From positions 1 to 42,464 of the forward strand of contig DATMSA010000050.1 in the NCBI GenBank assembly GCA_035565675.1: DNA of 42,464 nt. Direction: 5' to 3'. Source of the DNA: Capillimicrobium sp035565675 (GTDB lineage: Bacteria; Actinomycetota; Thermoleophilia; Solirubrobacterales; Solirubrobacteraceae). Below the pieces are notes generated by a model that saw nothing but the letters and a program-made list of their open reading frames with translations, ran no database searches and was not told the DNA's origin. Below are positions 1 to 7,616 of the stretch, piece after piece. Made by a program: the position numbers and the translations under genes. Position 1 is the stretch's first letter. Each line of letters begins with the position of its first letter.

Positions 1-1126
1 CGACCGCCACCCAGGCGATCGCGGCCCGCGTCGCCTGGCCGCGCGCGAGCTTGGCCTGGTTGAACGTGCCGGCCATCAGGTGGAAGCCCATCCCGAGGCC
101 CAGCAGCGCGAGGCCGACGCGCCCGTAGTCGTAGTCCTGGCCGAAGACCGTCGACATCACCCACGGCCCGATCGTGAGCAGGCCCAGCGCGACGGCGAGG
201 CCGAACGCGCCGATCGCCAGGACCGTGACGCGCACGGCCCGCGCGAACGCCTCGTGGCCGGCCGTGGCCTCCAGCCCGCTGAGGTGGGGCAGCAGCGAGG
301 TCTGGACGGCCTGGAAGAGCTGCAGCGGCGCGCGCGTGATCAGGAAGACGTTGAAGACGATGCCGGCCAGCACCGCGTCCTCGGCGGTGATCTCGGTCGT
401 CAGCACCGCGGCGTTGAGCAGGGTCTGCTCGGCGAGCATCACGAACGCGACGGCGACCGCGAAGCTGGTCGAGCCGCGCGCCGTCGCGCGCTCGGCGGCG
501 CCGACCGGCGGGTCGCGGCGCGAGAACGCGATCGGGACGACGAGCAGGGACAGCGCCGGGGCGGCGGCGATGCCCAGGGCGACCGCCTCCTGGCCGCTGG
601 CGATGCCCACCGCGACCGCCAGCGGGAACAGGAACCGCGAGATCGACTCCATCAGCACGAGGCCGCCGTACAGCCCGAACTGCTGATGGCCGGCCAGCCA
701 CCCGCGTGCGAAGTACGACGCCGCGTAGAACAGCGTCCCGGCCGTGAAGACCCAGTACAGCGTGGTCGAGCCGTCGAAGAGCTCGTCCTCGATCGGCCCG
801 CGCAGCGCCAGCGCGCAGGCCAGGAACACGGCCGCGAACGCGCCCTGCAGCATCAGCGGCGTGCGGATCGCGTGGGCGTGGACGCCGAGCGCGCGGTTGC
901 GGGCGAGCATCCGCGACAGGAGCTGCTCGATCGGCCGGTAGATGACCGAGATCACCACGAACATCACCGACCACAGGACGTCGAGGCGCTTGGCCTCGAC
1001 CTCGTCGACGACGTGCGAGGCGACCGCGAAGTAGAGGAACGTGAAGAGCCCGGTGGCCGCGATCCCGACGCTCAGGATCCGAGCGCCGCGCCCGTAGCTC
1101 GCGTTCGAGCCGTCAGAGCCGGACAA
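1..1126 (-). CDS. Polysaccharide flippase-like membrane protein (MOP superfamily), 3' end outside window
   Basis: The reading frame is open from a TTG at 1126 to the left edge, giving about 375 residues with no stop, so the C-terminus lies outside. It is strongly hydrophobic with many predicted membrane helices separated by short basic loops, for example FTFLYFAVASHVV near the N-terminus and LGLGMGFHLMAGTFNQ near the edge. This pattern resembles Wzx/MurJ-type exporters that flip lipid-linked sugars across the membrane. TTG is the only usable start in frame and overlaps the upstream methyltransferase stop by 14 nt, so the two are probably translationally coupled. Position behind a GT2 enzyme and a methyltransferase supports a role in exporting a surface glycan. 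The substrate is unknown. The family call is inferred from topology and context. Confidence 0.72.
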   Translation of the reverse strand, partial: MSGSDGSNASYGRGARILSVGIAATGLFTFLYFAVASHVVDEVEAKRLDVLWSVMFVVISVIYRPIEQLLSRMLARNRALGVHAHAIRTPLMLQGAFAAVFLACALALRGPIEDELFDGSTTLYWVFTAGTLFYAASYFARGWLAGHQQFGLYGGLVLMESISRFLFPLAVAVGIASGQEAVALGIAAAPALSLLVVPIAFSRRDPPVGAAERATARGSTSFAVAVAFVMLAEQTLLNAAVLTTEITAEDAVLAGIVFNVFLITRAPLQLFQAVQTSLLPHLSGLEATAGHEAFARAVRVTVLAIGAFGLAVALGLLTIGPWVMSTVFGQDYDYGRVGLALLGLGMGFHLMAGTFNQAKLARGQATRAAIAWVAV

Positions 1127-1736
1127 GGAGCATGGTCCACGGGAACGGCGATCGCGCCTCGACGACCGTCCCGTGCTTCGAGAGCAGGGAGACGAAGCTT
1201 CGCTTGGACCAGTGGTTCAGGTGCCCGGGCGTGTTGCCGAGGTCCTTCAGGTAGGCGCCGCGGGCCATGTTCAGCGCCCGCCACAGCGGCTCGCGGGGGA
1301 CGCTGACGAGCAGGTACCGCGACGCCACGCGCGCCATCTCGGCGACGGTGTGCTCGGGGTCGGGCACGTGCTCGAGCACCTCGATCGCCGACGCCACCTC
1401 GAACTCGTCGTCGGCGAAGGGGAGGTTCTCGGCCTTCATCACCCGGTACTCGAGGTTGTCGACCTGGCGCTTGGCCCACTCGGCCTGCAGGTGCGGATCC
1501 TCGAGGTCGATCCCGACGACGCGGCCGGGGATCCGCCGCGCCCACTTCTCGACGAGCACGCCCTCGCCGCAGCCGACGTCCAGCAGGCTCTGGGGCGCGG
1601 CCTTCGTGAAGAGCTCGTCGAGCGTGCGCTCGAAGCCGGCCATCAGCCGCCTGACGACGGGGTTCGCCGACCCGTACTTGTCGTACGTGTTGCCGGTGAC
1701 GGTCCCTTCGGCGTCAACCGTGATGGACGGTGTCAT
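1113..1736 (-). CDS. Class I SAM-dependent methyltransferase
   Basis: A 207-residue protein with a Rossmann-type methyltransferase fold. Motif I is LLDVGCGEG at about residues 51-59, followed by the acidic end of strand 2 (VVGIDLEDP) and the post-motif AIEVLEHVPDP typical of the Methyltransf_11/23 families. No added domain is visible. It overlaps the GT2 gene upstream by 23 nt and the flippase gene downstream by 14 nt, so it is the middle gene of a tightly coupled leftward operon. The likely role is methylation of a sugar or lipid intermediate during surface glycan assembly. That role comes from context, because the sequence does not show the acceptor. The ATG at 1736 is followed directly by conserved-looking sequence. 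Confidence 0.85.
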   Translation of the reverse strand: MTPSITVDAEGTVTGNTYDKYGSANPVVRRLMAGFERTLDELFTKAAPQSLLDVGCGEGVLVEKWARRIPGRVVGIDLEDPHLQAEWAKRQVDNLEYRVMKAENLPFADDEFEVASAIEVLEHVPDPEHTVAEMARVASRYLLVSVPREPLWRALNMARGAYLKDLGNTPGHLNHWSKRSFVSLLSKHGTVVEARSPFPWTMLLVRL

Positions 1737-2712
1737 ACGTCTCCCCGGGTTCGTAGTGCGACGGCGGGATGCCGAGCTGCAGCTCGATGCGGCGCACCCG
1801 CTCGAAGGTCCGCTGCTGCATCACGCGGTTGGCGTGCATCAGGTCGCCGAGCACGCCGAGGGCGCCGAGCAGCAGCGCCGCGTTGAACAGGACGGCCCCC
1901 AGGATCAGCGACTGCACGTGGCCGGCGCCGTCCCCGTCGATGTAGAAGTACAGGTAGCGGCCCCAGACGATCAGCGCGAGCAGGCCGATGACGATCGCCA
2001 GCGACCAGAAGATCCGCAGCGGCTCGTACTGGCTGTAGATGCGGAAGATCGCCAGCGCGTTGCGGCGCACGTACGACCACATCGACGGGAACAGCCGCGA
2101 CTCGCGGGTCTTGGGGTTCGTCCCGATCGGGACGTGGTCGGTGGCGACGAGCAGCTTGCCGGCCTGGATGATCGTCTCCAGCGTGTACGTGTAGCGCGAC
2201 ACGACCGCCATCTGCAGCGCCGCCTCGCGGTTGTAGGCGCGAAAGCCCGAGGTCGTGTCGGGGACGGTCGTGTTCGACGCCTGGCGCACGACCCACGAGC
2301 CGAGGCGCTGCAGCGCGATCTTCAGCGGCGAGAAGTGCTCGATCGTGTGCACCTGGCGGTCGCCGACGACCATGTCCGCCCGGCCCTCCAGGACGGGGGC
2401 CACGAGCTTGGGGATGTCGGAGGCCTTGTACTGGTTGTCGGCGTCGGTGTTGACGATCACGTCGGCGCCGAGCTTCAGGCACGCGTCGAGCCCGGCCTGG
2501 AAGCCGGTGGCCAGCCCCTTGTTGTTCGTCAGCTTGACGATGTGGTCGACGCCGTTGGCCCGCGCGACCTCGATCGTGCGGTCGGTGGAGCCGTCGTCGA
2601 TGATCAGCCACTCGACCGAATCGAAGCCCTCCACCTGGCGTGGGAGGTCGGCGAGCGTGGCCGGGAGCTGCTCCTCCTCGTTGAAGCAGGGGATCTGGAT
2701 GATGAGCTTCAT
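1714..2712 (-). CDS. Family 2 glycosyltransferase with two C-terminal membrane helices
   Basis: A 332-residue protein beginning MKLIIQIPCFNEEEQLPATL, the classic GT2 N-terminus. Nucleotide-sugar and metal binding motifs are IIDDGSTDRT (about 38-47) and the NTDADNQY DxD-type motif (about 90). Near the C-terminus are two hydrophobic stretches, FWSLAIVIGLLALIVWG and LILGAVLFNAALLLGALG, as in polyprenyl-phosphate glycosyltransferases. It probably transfers a sugar to a polyprenyl phosphate at the inner face of the membrane, supplying the GT-C enzymes encoded divergently. An in-frame ATG at 2745 would extend the protein by 11 residues, but it lies beyond the divergent promoter. The ATG at 2712 sits 12 nt from a TACCGT hexamer and matches the family start. 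Confidence 0.88.
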   Translation of the reverse strand: MKLIIQIPCFNEEEQLPATLADLPRQVEGFDSVEWLIIDDGSTDRTIEVARANGVDHIVKLTNNKGLATGFQAGLDACLKLGADVIVNTDADNQYKASDIPKLVAPVLEGRADMVVGDRQVHTIEHFSPLKIALQRLGSWVVRQASNTTVPDTTSGFRAYNREAALQMAVVSRYTYTLETIIQAGKLLVATDHVPIGTNPKTRESRLFPSMWSYVRRNALAIFRIYSQYEPLRIFWSLAIVIGLLALIVWGRYLYFYIDGDGAGHVQSLILGAVLFNAALLLGALGVLGDLMHANRVMQQRTFERVRRIELQLGIPPSHYEPGETYDTVHHG

Positions 2713-2724
2713 CGGCGGCCCTTG

Positions 2725-2734
2725 ACGGTACCGT
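2725..2734. promoter_or_regulatory. Palindromic bidirectional -10 element
   Basis: The perfect palindrome ACGGTACCGT lies in the 31-bp gap between divergent starts. It contains TACCGT on both strands: 2729-2734 rightward, 9 nt before the ATG at 2744, and 2730-2725 leftward, 12 nt before the ATG at 2712. Both spacings match the TANNNT-to-start distance seen at other genes in the window. The two -10 hexamers overlap and share the central TA, so the two polymerases should compete. The promoter function is inferred. Confidence 0.6.
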
Positions 2735-2743
2735 GCCGGGGCC

Positions 2744-4489
2744 ATGACCCGCCGCCTACGCCTGCGCGAGGAAGCGCCCTACCTGGCGCTGCTCGCCCTC
2801 ATGCTCGCGGTCGGGTTGTACCTGCGCATCAAGAACAACGACTACGGGCTGCCGTTCGTCTTCTACGCCGACGAGGGCTCGCACTTCACCAACCGCGCCG
2901 TCGCGATGTTCGGCGGCGACCCGAACCCCGGCTACTTCCAGAACCCGTCGGCGTTCACGTACCTCGTCCACCTGGCGCTGCGGTTCTACTTCGGCCACGG
3001 GATCCCGTTCGGGAACTACGACCACGTCGTCGAGCTGTACGGGAACCACCCGACCCGCATCTACGAGATCGGCCGGGTGATGGCGGCGCTGCTGTGCGCG
3101 GCCGGGGTGGTCGGCGTCTACGCCGTCGCGGCCCGCCTGTGGGACCGCCGCACCGGCCTCGTCGCCGCCGCGATCCTGTGCTTCTCGTTCCTGGCGGTCG
3201 CCTACTCGCGCATCGCGGTGACCGACACCGGCACGCTGCTGCCGGTCGCGCTGACGCTGTTCTTCGCGATCCGCCTGCAGGAGCGTCGCACGTGGCGCTG
3301 GGCGGTGGCCGCGGGCGTCGCCGCCGGCGTGGCGATCGGCTTCAAGTACACGGCCGGCCTGGTGCTCCTGGCGCCGCTGATCGCGATCGCCTGGCCGCTG
3401 CTGGAGCGCCGCGACGGCGCCACGCTGAAGCGCGCGGCCGCCCACCTGGGCGCCCTGATCGGGCCCACCGTGGCGGCGTTCGCGATCACCACGCCGTACT
3501 TCTTTTTGGACTTCTCGACCGCCGAGCGCCAGCTCCGCGCGCAGGCGGACATGGCCGGCGGGCTGTCGAAGTACGGCCAGGAGCACGAGAACGGCTTCCT
3601 CTACTACGGCGACAGCCTCACGTGGGGCCTGGGCTGGCTGGCGCTGATCGCGGCGATCGCCGGCCTCGTGCTGCTGTGGCGGCGCAACCGCGCCCGCGCG
3701 GTGCTGCTGGCCGTGTTCCCGGTCGTGCTGTTCCTGTACCTGGCGCTCCAGCAGCGCTACTTCGGCCGCTGGCTGCTGCCCGCCTACCCGGGGCTGGCGC
3801 TGCTGGGCGGCTACGCGGTCGTGCAGGCCGTCCAGGCGATCCCGCGGCTACCGCGGCGGCTCGTCCCGGTCGCGCTGGCCGTCGCGACGATCGCCGTCGT
3901 CTGGCAGGGGCTGGCCGCCGACACCCGCTCGATGGCCGTGCTCGGGCACACCGACACCCGCGCGGCCGCTCGCGACTGGCTGGTCGAGAACGAGCAGCCG
4001 TCGCTGCGCATCATGATCGAGCCCGCGGTGCCCTCCCGCTGGTTCTGGCGCTACACGAAGGCCGGGCACCCCATGGCGCGCACCCGCCAGTTCGTGCGCG
4101 CGCTCCTGCGCGACATCAAGGTCACCCGCATCGAGTACGGCCGCACGCTGCGGCCGGAGGTCATCGACACCTACCGCGAGCACGGCTTCTGCCTGGTGAT
4201 GACGATGAGCCTCATCCGCGGGCGCTCCGTCAACGCCCGCGACCCCGACGCGCTCGCCTACTACGAGCGGCTCGAGCGCGAGTCCGACCGCGTGTTCCAC
4301 GTCAGCCCGTGGCGCGCCGACGCCGGGCCGCAGGAGTTCAGCTTCGACCTGTCCTACAACTACTACTCGCCGGCGTTCGAGCGCCCGGGGCCGGAGATCG
4401 ACATCTACCGCCTGCGCGACTGCACCCAGCAGTACGGGACGCTCGAGGTCGGCGCCGGGTCCTCGCTGGCGGGGGCGGGCCTGCAGTGA
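2744..4489 (+). CDS. GT-C / family 39-like membrane glycosyltransferase (paralogue 1)
   Basis: A 581-residue polytopic membrane protein. After the first helix (LALLALMLAVGLYLRI) comes the loop with FYADEGSHF, whose acidic residues resemble the catalytic Asp/Glu loop of ArnT/PMT-type enzymes that use polyprenyl-phosphate sugars. Further marks are NPGYFQNPSAFTYL, the loop SLTWGLGWLALIAA and RYFGRWLLPAYPG before a late helix. A long soluble C-terminal region ends in FERPGPEIDIYRLRDC. It is about 50 residues longer than paralogue 2, mainly at the C-terminus. It probably transfers a sugar to a glycan or protein outside the membrane. The donor and acceptor cannot be read from the sequence. Its stop overlaps the GTG of the next gene. 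Confidence 0.8.
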   Translation: MTRRLRLREEAPYLALLALMLAVGLYLRIKNNDYGLPFVFYADEGSHFTNRAVAMFGGDPNPGYFQNPSAFTYLVHLALRFYFGHGIPFGNYDHVVELYGNHPTRIYEIGRVMAALLCAAGVVGVYAVAARLWDRRTGLVAAAILCFSFLAVAYSRIAVTDTGTLLPVALTLFFAIRLQERRTWRWAVAAGVAAGVAIGFKYTAGLVLLAPLIAIAWPLLERRDGATLKRAAAHLGALIGPTVAAFAITTPYFFLDFSTAERQLRAQADMAGGLSKYGQEHENGFLYYGDSLTWGLGWLALIAAIAGLVLLWRRNRARAVLLAVFPVVLFLYLALQQRYFGRWLLPAYPGLALLGGYAVVQAVQAIPRLPRRLVPVALAVATIAVVWQGLAADTRSMAVLGHTDTRAAARDWLVENEQPSLRIMIEPAVPSRWFWRYTKAGHPMARTRQFVRALLRDIKVTRIEYGRTLRPEVIDTYREHGFCLVMTMSLIRGRSVNARDPDALAYYERLERESDRVFHVSPWRADAGPQEFSFDLSYNYYSPAFERPGPEIDIYRLRDCTQQYGTLEVGAGSSLAGAGLQ

Positions 4490-6081
4490 CGTCGCGGGTG
4501 CGCCCGGCCTGGCTGGCGCTCGCCGGCCTCCTCGCGCTGGCCCTGGCCCTGCGCCTGTGGAACATCGACCACAACCTGCCCTTCGTCTACAACGCCGACG
4601 AGGAGCTGCACTTCGTCCCCAAGGCCGTCGACATGCTCGGCGGCTCGCTGAACCCCGGCTACTTCGAGAACCCGCCGGCGCTGACGTACCTGCTGCTCGT
4701 GCTCTACAAGCTCGGCCTGGCCGGCGGCGACCTGCGCGACCGCTTCGCCGAGGACCCGCGCTCGGCGTTCCTGACCGCGCGCATCGCGGTGGCCCTGATC
4801 GGGACGCTCGTCGTCGCGCTCGTGTACTGGGCGGGCGCCCGCTTCGCCGACCGCCGCGCCGGGATCGTCGGCGCCGCGGTCATGGCCGTCGCGTTCCTGC
4901 CGGTCTTCTACTCCAAGCACGCGCTCAACGACGCGGTCACGATGGCGCCCGTCGCCGTCGGCCTCGTCGGCTGCCTGCTGGCCTACCGGCGCGGGCGCCC
5001 GCTGGACTGGGCGCTGGCCGGCGCGGCGATCGGCGTGGCGACCGCGACGAAGTACACGGCCGGCGCGATGCTCGTGACGCTGCTGGCGGCCGCCGTGCTG
5101 CGCGTCCACGACGACCGCGCGCAGCTGCGCTCGGCGCTCGTCGGGCTGGTGATCGGCGGGGCCGCGTTCGCCGCCGCGTTCGCGATCCTCAACCCGTTCG
5201 CGATCCTGCACCCGGGCGAGGCGCGCTCGCAGATCAGCGGCCAGTCCGCGCAGGCGTCGACAGCCAAGCTCGGCCAGAAGGACGAGCTGGGCTGGTGGTA
5301 CTACCTCAAGACGCTGACCTGGGGGCTGGGGTGGGCGCCGCTGGTCGCCGCGATCGCCGGTGCCGTCGTGATGCTGCGCCGCGACTGGCGCCTGGCCGTG
5401 CTGCTCATCGCCTTCCCGCTCCTGCTGTGGCTCTACATGGGCGCCCAGACCCGCCACTTCGGCCGCTGGCTGATGCCGATCTACCCGGCGCTGTGCGTGC
5501 TGGCGGGGATCGCGGCCATCGCGCTCGTCGACCGGGTGCGCTGGCGTCCGGCGGTGCTCACCGGGCTGCTGGCCGTCGTGCTGTGCGTGCAGGGGGTGGC
5601 GGCGGCCGTCCACATCGACCGGGTGCTGGGGCGCGAGGACACGCGGACGCTGGCGCGCGCCTGGATGGAGGCCAACATCCCCGCGGGCGCGGGGGTGGTC
5701 GTCGAGCCGTTCGTGCCCGGCAACTGGCTGGAGCTCGACGCGACCCGCTCGTTCCGCCGCTTCCCGGTCGAGCGCCCGTTCCAGGCCTACGAGAAGCGGC
5801 TGCGCCCGCGGATGGTGCGCGAGTACGTTCGCGACGGCTACTGCTGGGTCGTCGTCGGCAGCCACCAGAAGGGCCGCGGCCTGGCCGCCGGCCTCGGCAA
5901 CGCGCGCAGGTACTACCGTGCCCTCGACCGCGCCAGCGACGACGTCGTCGTGTTCTCCCCGTACCGCAAGGGCGCCGATCCGGTGGACTTCTCCTACGAC
6001 TTCTCGTTCAACTCCCTGCCGCGCGCGTTCGAGCGCCCCGGGCCCGTGATCGAGATCCACCACCTGCGGGGCTGCCGGTGA
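4486..6081 (+). CDS. GT-C / family 39-like membrane glycosyltransferase (paralogue 2)
   Basis: A 531-residue membrane protein starting with GTG in a GTGA overlap with the previous stop. Almost every landmark of the upstream gene recurs in the same order: YNADEELHF, NPGYFENPPALTYLLLVLYK, the loop LTWGLGWAPLVAA, RHFGRWLMPIYPAL and the end FERPGPVIEIHHLRGC. The two genes are therefore a tandem duplication that has diverged. The DEE loop after helix 1 is the expected catalytic region for a polyprenyl-phosphate sugar donor. The open frame continues far upstream through the paralogue, but only this start gives homologous sequence from residue 1. It likely acts on a related sugar of the same surface glycan. 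Confidence 0.8.
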   Translation: MTSRVRPAWLALAGLLALALALRLWNIDHNLPFVYNADEELHFVPKAVDMLGGSLNPGYFENPPALTYLLLVLYKLGLAGGDLRDRFAEDPRSAFLTARIAVALIGTLVVALVYWAGARFADRRAGIVGAAVMAVAFLPVFYSKHALNDAVTMAPVAVGLVGCLLAYRRGRPLDWALAGAAIGVATATKYTAGAMLVTLLAAAVLRVHDDRAQLRSALVGLVIGGAAFAAAFAILNPFAILHPGEARSQISGQSAQASTAKLGQKDELGWWYYLKTLTWGLGWAPLVAAIAGAVVMLRRDWRLAVLLIAFPLLLWLYMGAQTRHFGRWLMPIYPALCVLAGIAAIALVDRVRWRPAVLTGLLAVVLCVQGVAAAVHIDRVLGREDTRTLARAWMEANIPAGAGVVVEPFVPGNWLELDATRSFRRFPVERPFQAYEKRLRPRMVREYVRDGYCWVVVGSHQKGRGLAAGLGNARRYYRALDRASDDVVVFSPYRKGADPVDFSYDFSFNSLPRAFERPGPVIEIHHLRGCR

Positions 6082-7607
6082 GCGTCGCGCCGGAGCGGGC
6101 GCCGCAGCAGCGCCCCGCCGAGACGGTCGCCGACCGCCTCGAGCGCCTGTGGAGCCACCGGCTCGGCCTCGCGCTCGTCGCGCTCGGCGTCCTCGCCGCG
6201 CTGGTCGTCTTCGCGGTCCGCCAGACGTACCCCAACTACGACACGTACTACGCGCTGCTGTGGGGCCAGGAGCTGTTCAACGGCCACCTGCCCGACTACC
6301 ACACGTTCCGCCCGCCGACCCCGCACCCGCTGTCGACGTTCGTGGGCTGGCTGATGGCGCCGTTCGGGACCGCCGGCGCGCGCATCCTCGTGCTCGCGTC
6401 GCTGCTGGGCTTCGTGGGGCTGCTCGTGATCGTGTTCCGCTTCACGCAGCGGCTGCTCGGCTCGTTCGTGGCGCTGATCGCGGTCGCCGTCCTGCTGACG
6501 CGGACCGACATCGAGCTGCTCGCGCTGCGCGCCATGTTCGACCTGCCGTTCTACGTGCTGGTCTTCGGCGCCGCCGCGCTGGAGCTGCGCCGGCCCCGCT
6601 GCGGCTGGCCGGTGCTCGCGCTGCTCGCGCTCGCCGGGCTCCTGCGGCCCGAGGCGTGGCTGCTGGGCGGCGTGTACTGGCTGTACCTGATCCCGGTCAC
6701 GCCGCGCCCGCAGCTCGTGCGGCTGGCCGCGCTCGTCGTCGCCGCGCCGGTCATCTGGCTGCTGGGCGACCTCATCGTCGAGGGCAACCCGCTGTACTCG
6801 CTGACCGAGACCCGCGAGGTCGCCGGCCAGTTCGGGCGCAACCGCGGCCTGCTGGAGGCGATCGAGCTGATCCCCGACCACCTCGCGGGCAACGACAAGA
6901 TCGTGACCGTCGGCGTCGGCGGGCTGGGGCTCGTCTACGCGGTCGCGCTGCTGCGCCGCCGCGCCGCGATCCCGCTGGCGCTCGGCGCGCTCGGCGTCCT
7001 CACGTTCCTGATCATCGTCGCCGCCGGCCTGTCGGCGATCCCGCGCTACCTGACGATCCCGTCGCTGCTGCTGTCGCTGTGCGTCGCGGTCGCGCTCGGG
7101 GGCTGGGCGGTCGCGCGCCAGCGATGGCTGCGCATCGCCGGGATCGCGATCGCGATCGTGTCGGTCGCGCTGATCGCCCGCCAGATCCCGCAGTACGAGA
7201 AGGACCGCAGCCGCCTGGACCACCAGGCGACGTTCGTGGCCGAGCAGCACCGCGACCTGCTGGCGCTGCTCGACGACCCGCGCCTGGTCCCGCTGCTGCA
7301 GGACCCGGCGTGCTGGCCGATCACGACGCCGACGCACTCGGCGATCCCGGTGATCCGCTACGAGACCGGCCTGCCCAAGCGCGCGCTGCAGGCCTCCATC
7401 CAGCAGGATCAGGCGCCGCCCACCGGCCTGCTGCTCACGTCGCGGACGTTCCAGTTCGAGCCGGCCTCGGGGCGGCGGGCGCTGGGCGCCAGCGCGTCGG
7501 CGTCGGCGAAGTGGTGGTCGAACGTGAAGCTGCCCGGCTACGACCGGGTGGCGCGCCACGGGCGCTGGCGGGCGTTCGAGAACTGCCGCCCGTCCAGCGC
7601 CGCGTGA
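6078..7607 (+). CDS. Polytopic membrane protein, GT-C-like glycosyltransferase
   Basis: A 509-residue protein starting with GTG in a GTGA overlap with paralogue 2. It has a short cytoplasmic N-terminus and about ten or more hydrophobic segments. After helix 1 is the stretch TYPNYDTYYALLWGQELFNG, with the loop acid position YD and the WGQ pattern seen in mannosyltransferase-like GT-C proteins. A soluble C-terminal portion from about residue 370 follows. It is clearly more distant from the two preceding genes and lacks their FERPGP ending. As the third gene of the operon it presumably acts in the same glycan pathway. The family assignment is weaker than for its neighbours. Its stop is 9 nt from the convergent stop of the propeller gene. 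Confidence 0.65.
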   Translation: MSVAPERAPQQRPAETVADRLERLWSHRLGLALVALGVLAALVVFAVRQTYPNYDTYYALLWGQELFNGHLPDYHTFRPPTPHPLSTFVGWLMAPFGTAGARILVLASLLGFVGLLVIVFRFTQRLLGSFVALIAVAVLLTRTDIELLALRAMFDLPFYVLVFGAAALELRRPRCGWPVLALLALAGLLRPEAWLLGGVYWLYLIPVTPRPQLVRLAALVVAAPVIWLLGDLIVEGNPLYSLTETREVAGQFGRNRGLLEAIELIPDHLAGNDKIVTVGVGGLGLVYAVALLRRRAAIPLALGALGVLTFLIIVAAGLSAIPRYLTIPSLLLSLCVAVALGGWAVARQRWLRIAGIAIAIVSVALIARQIPQYEKDRSRLDHQATFVAEQHRDLLALLDDPRLVPLLQDPACWPITTPTHSAIPVIRYETGLPKRALQASIQQDQAPPTGLLLTSRTFQFEPASGRRALGASASASAKWWSNVKLPGYDRVARHGRWRAFENCRPSSAA

Positions 7608-7616
7608 CGCGCGCCG

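Noticed and set aside
80..1306. Long rightward open frames over the flippase and methyltransferase genes
   Set aside because: The translation is composed of charged low-complexity residues without domains, while the opposite strand gives a coherent membrane protein and a methyltransferase. Such frames are common antisense artefacts at this GC content.
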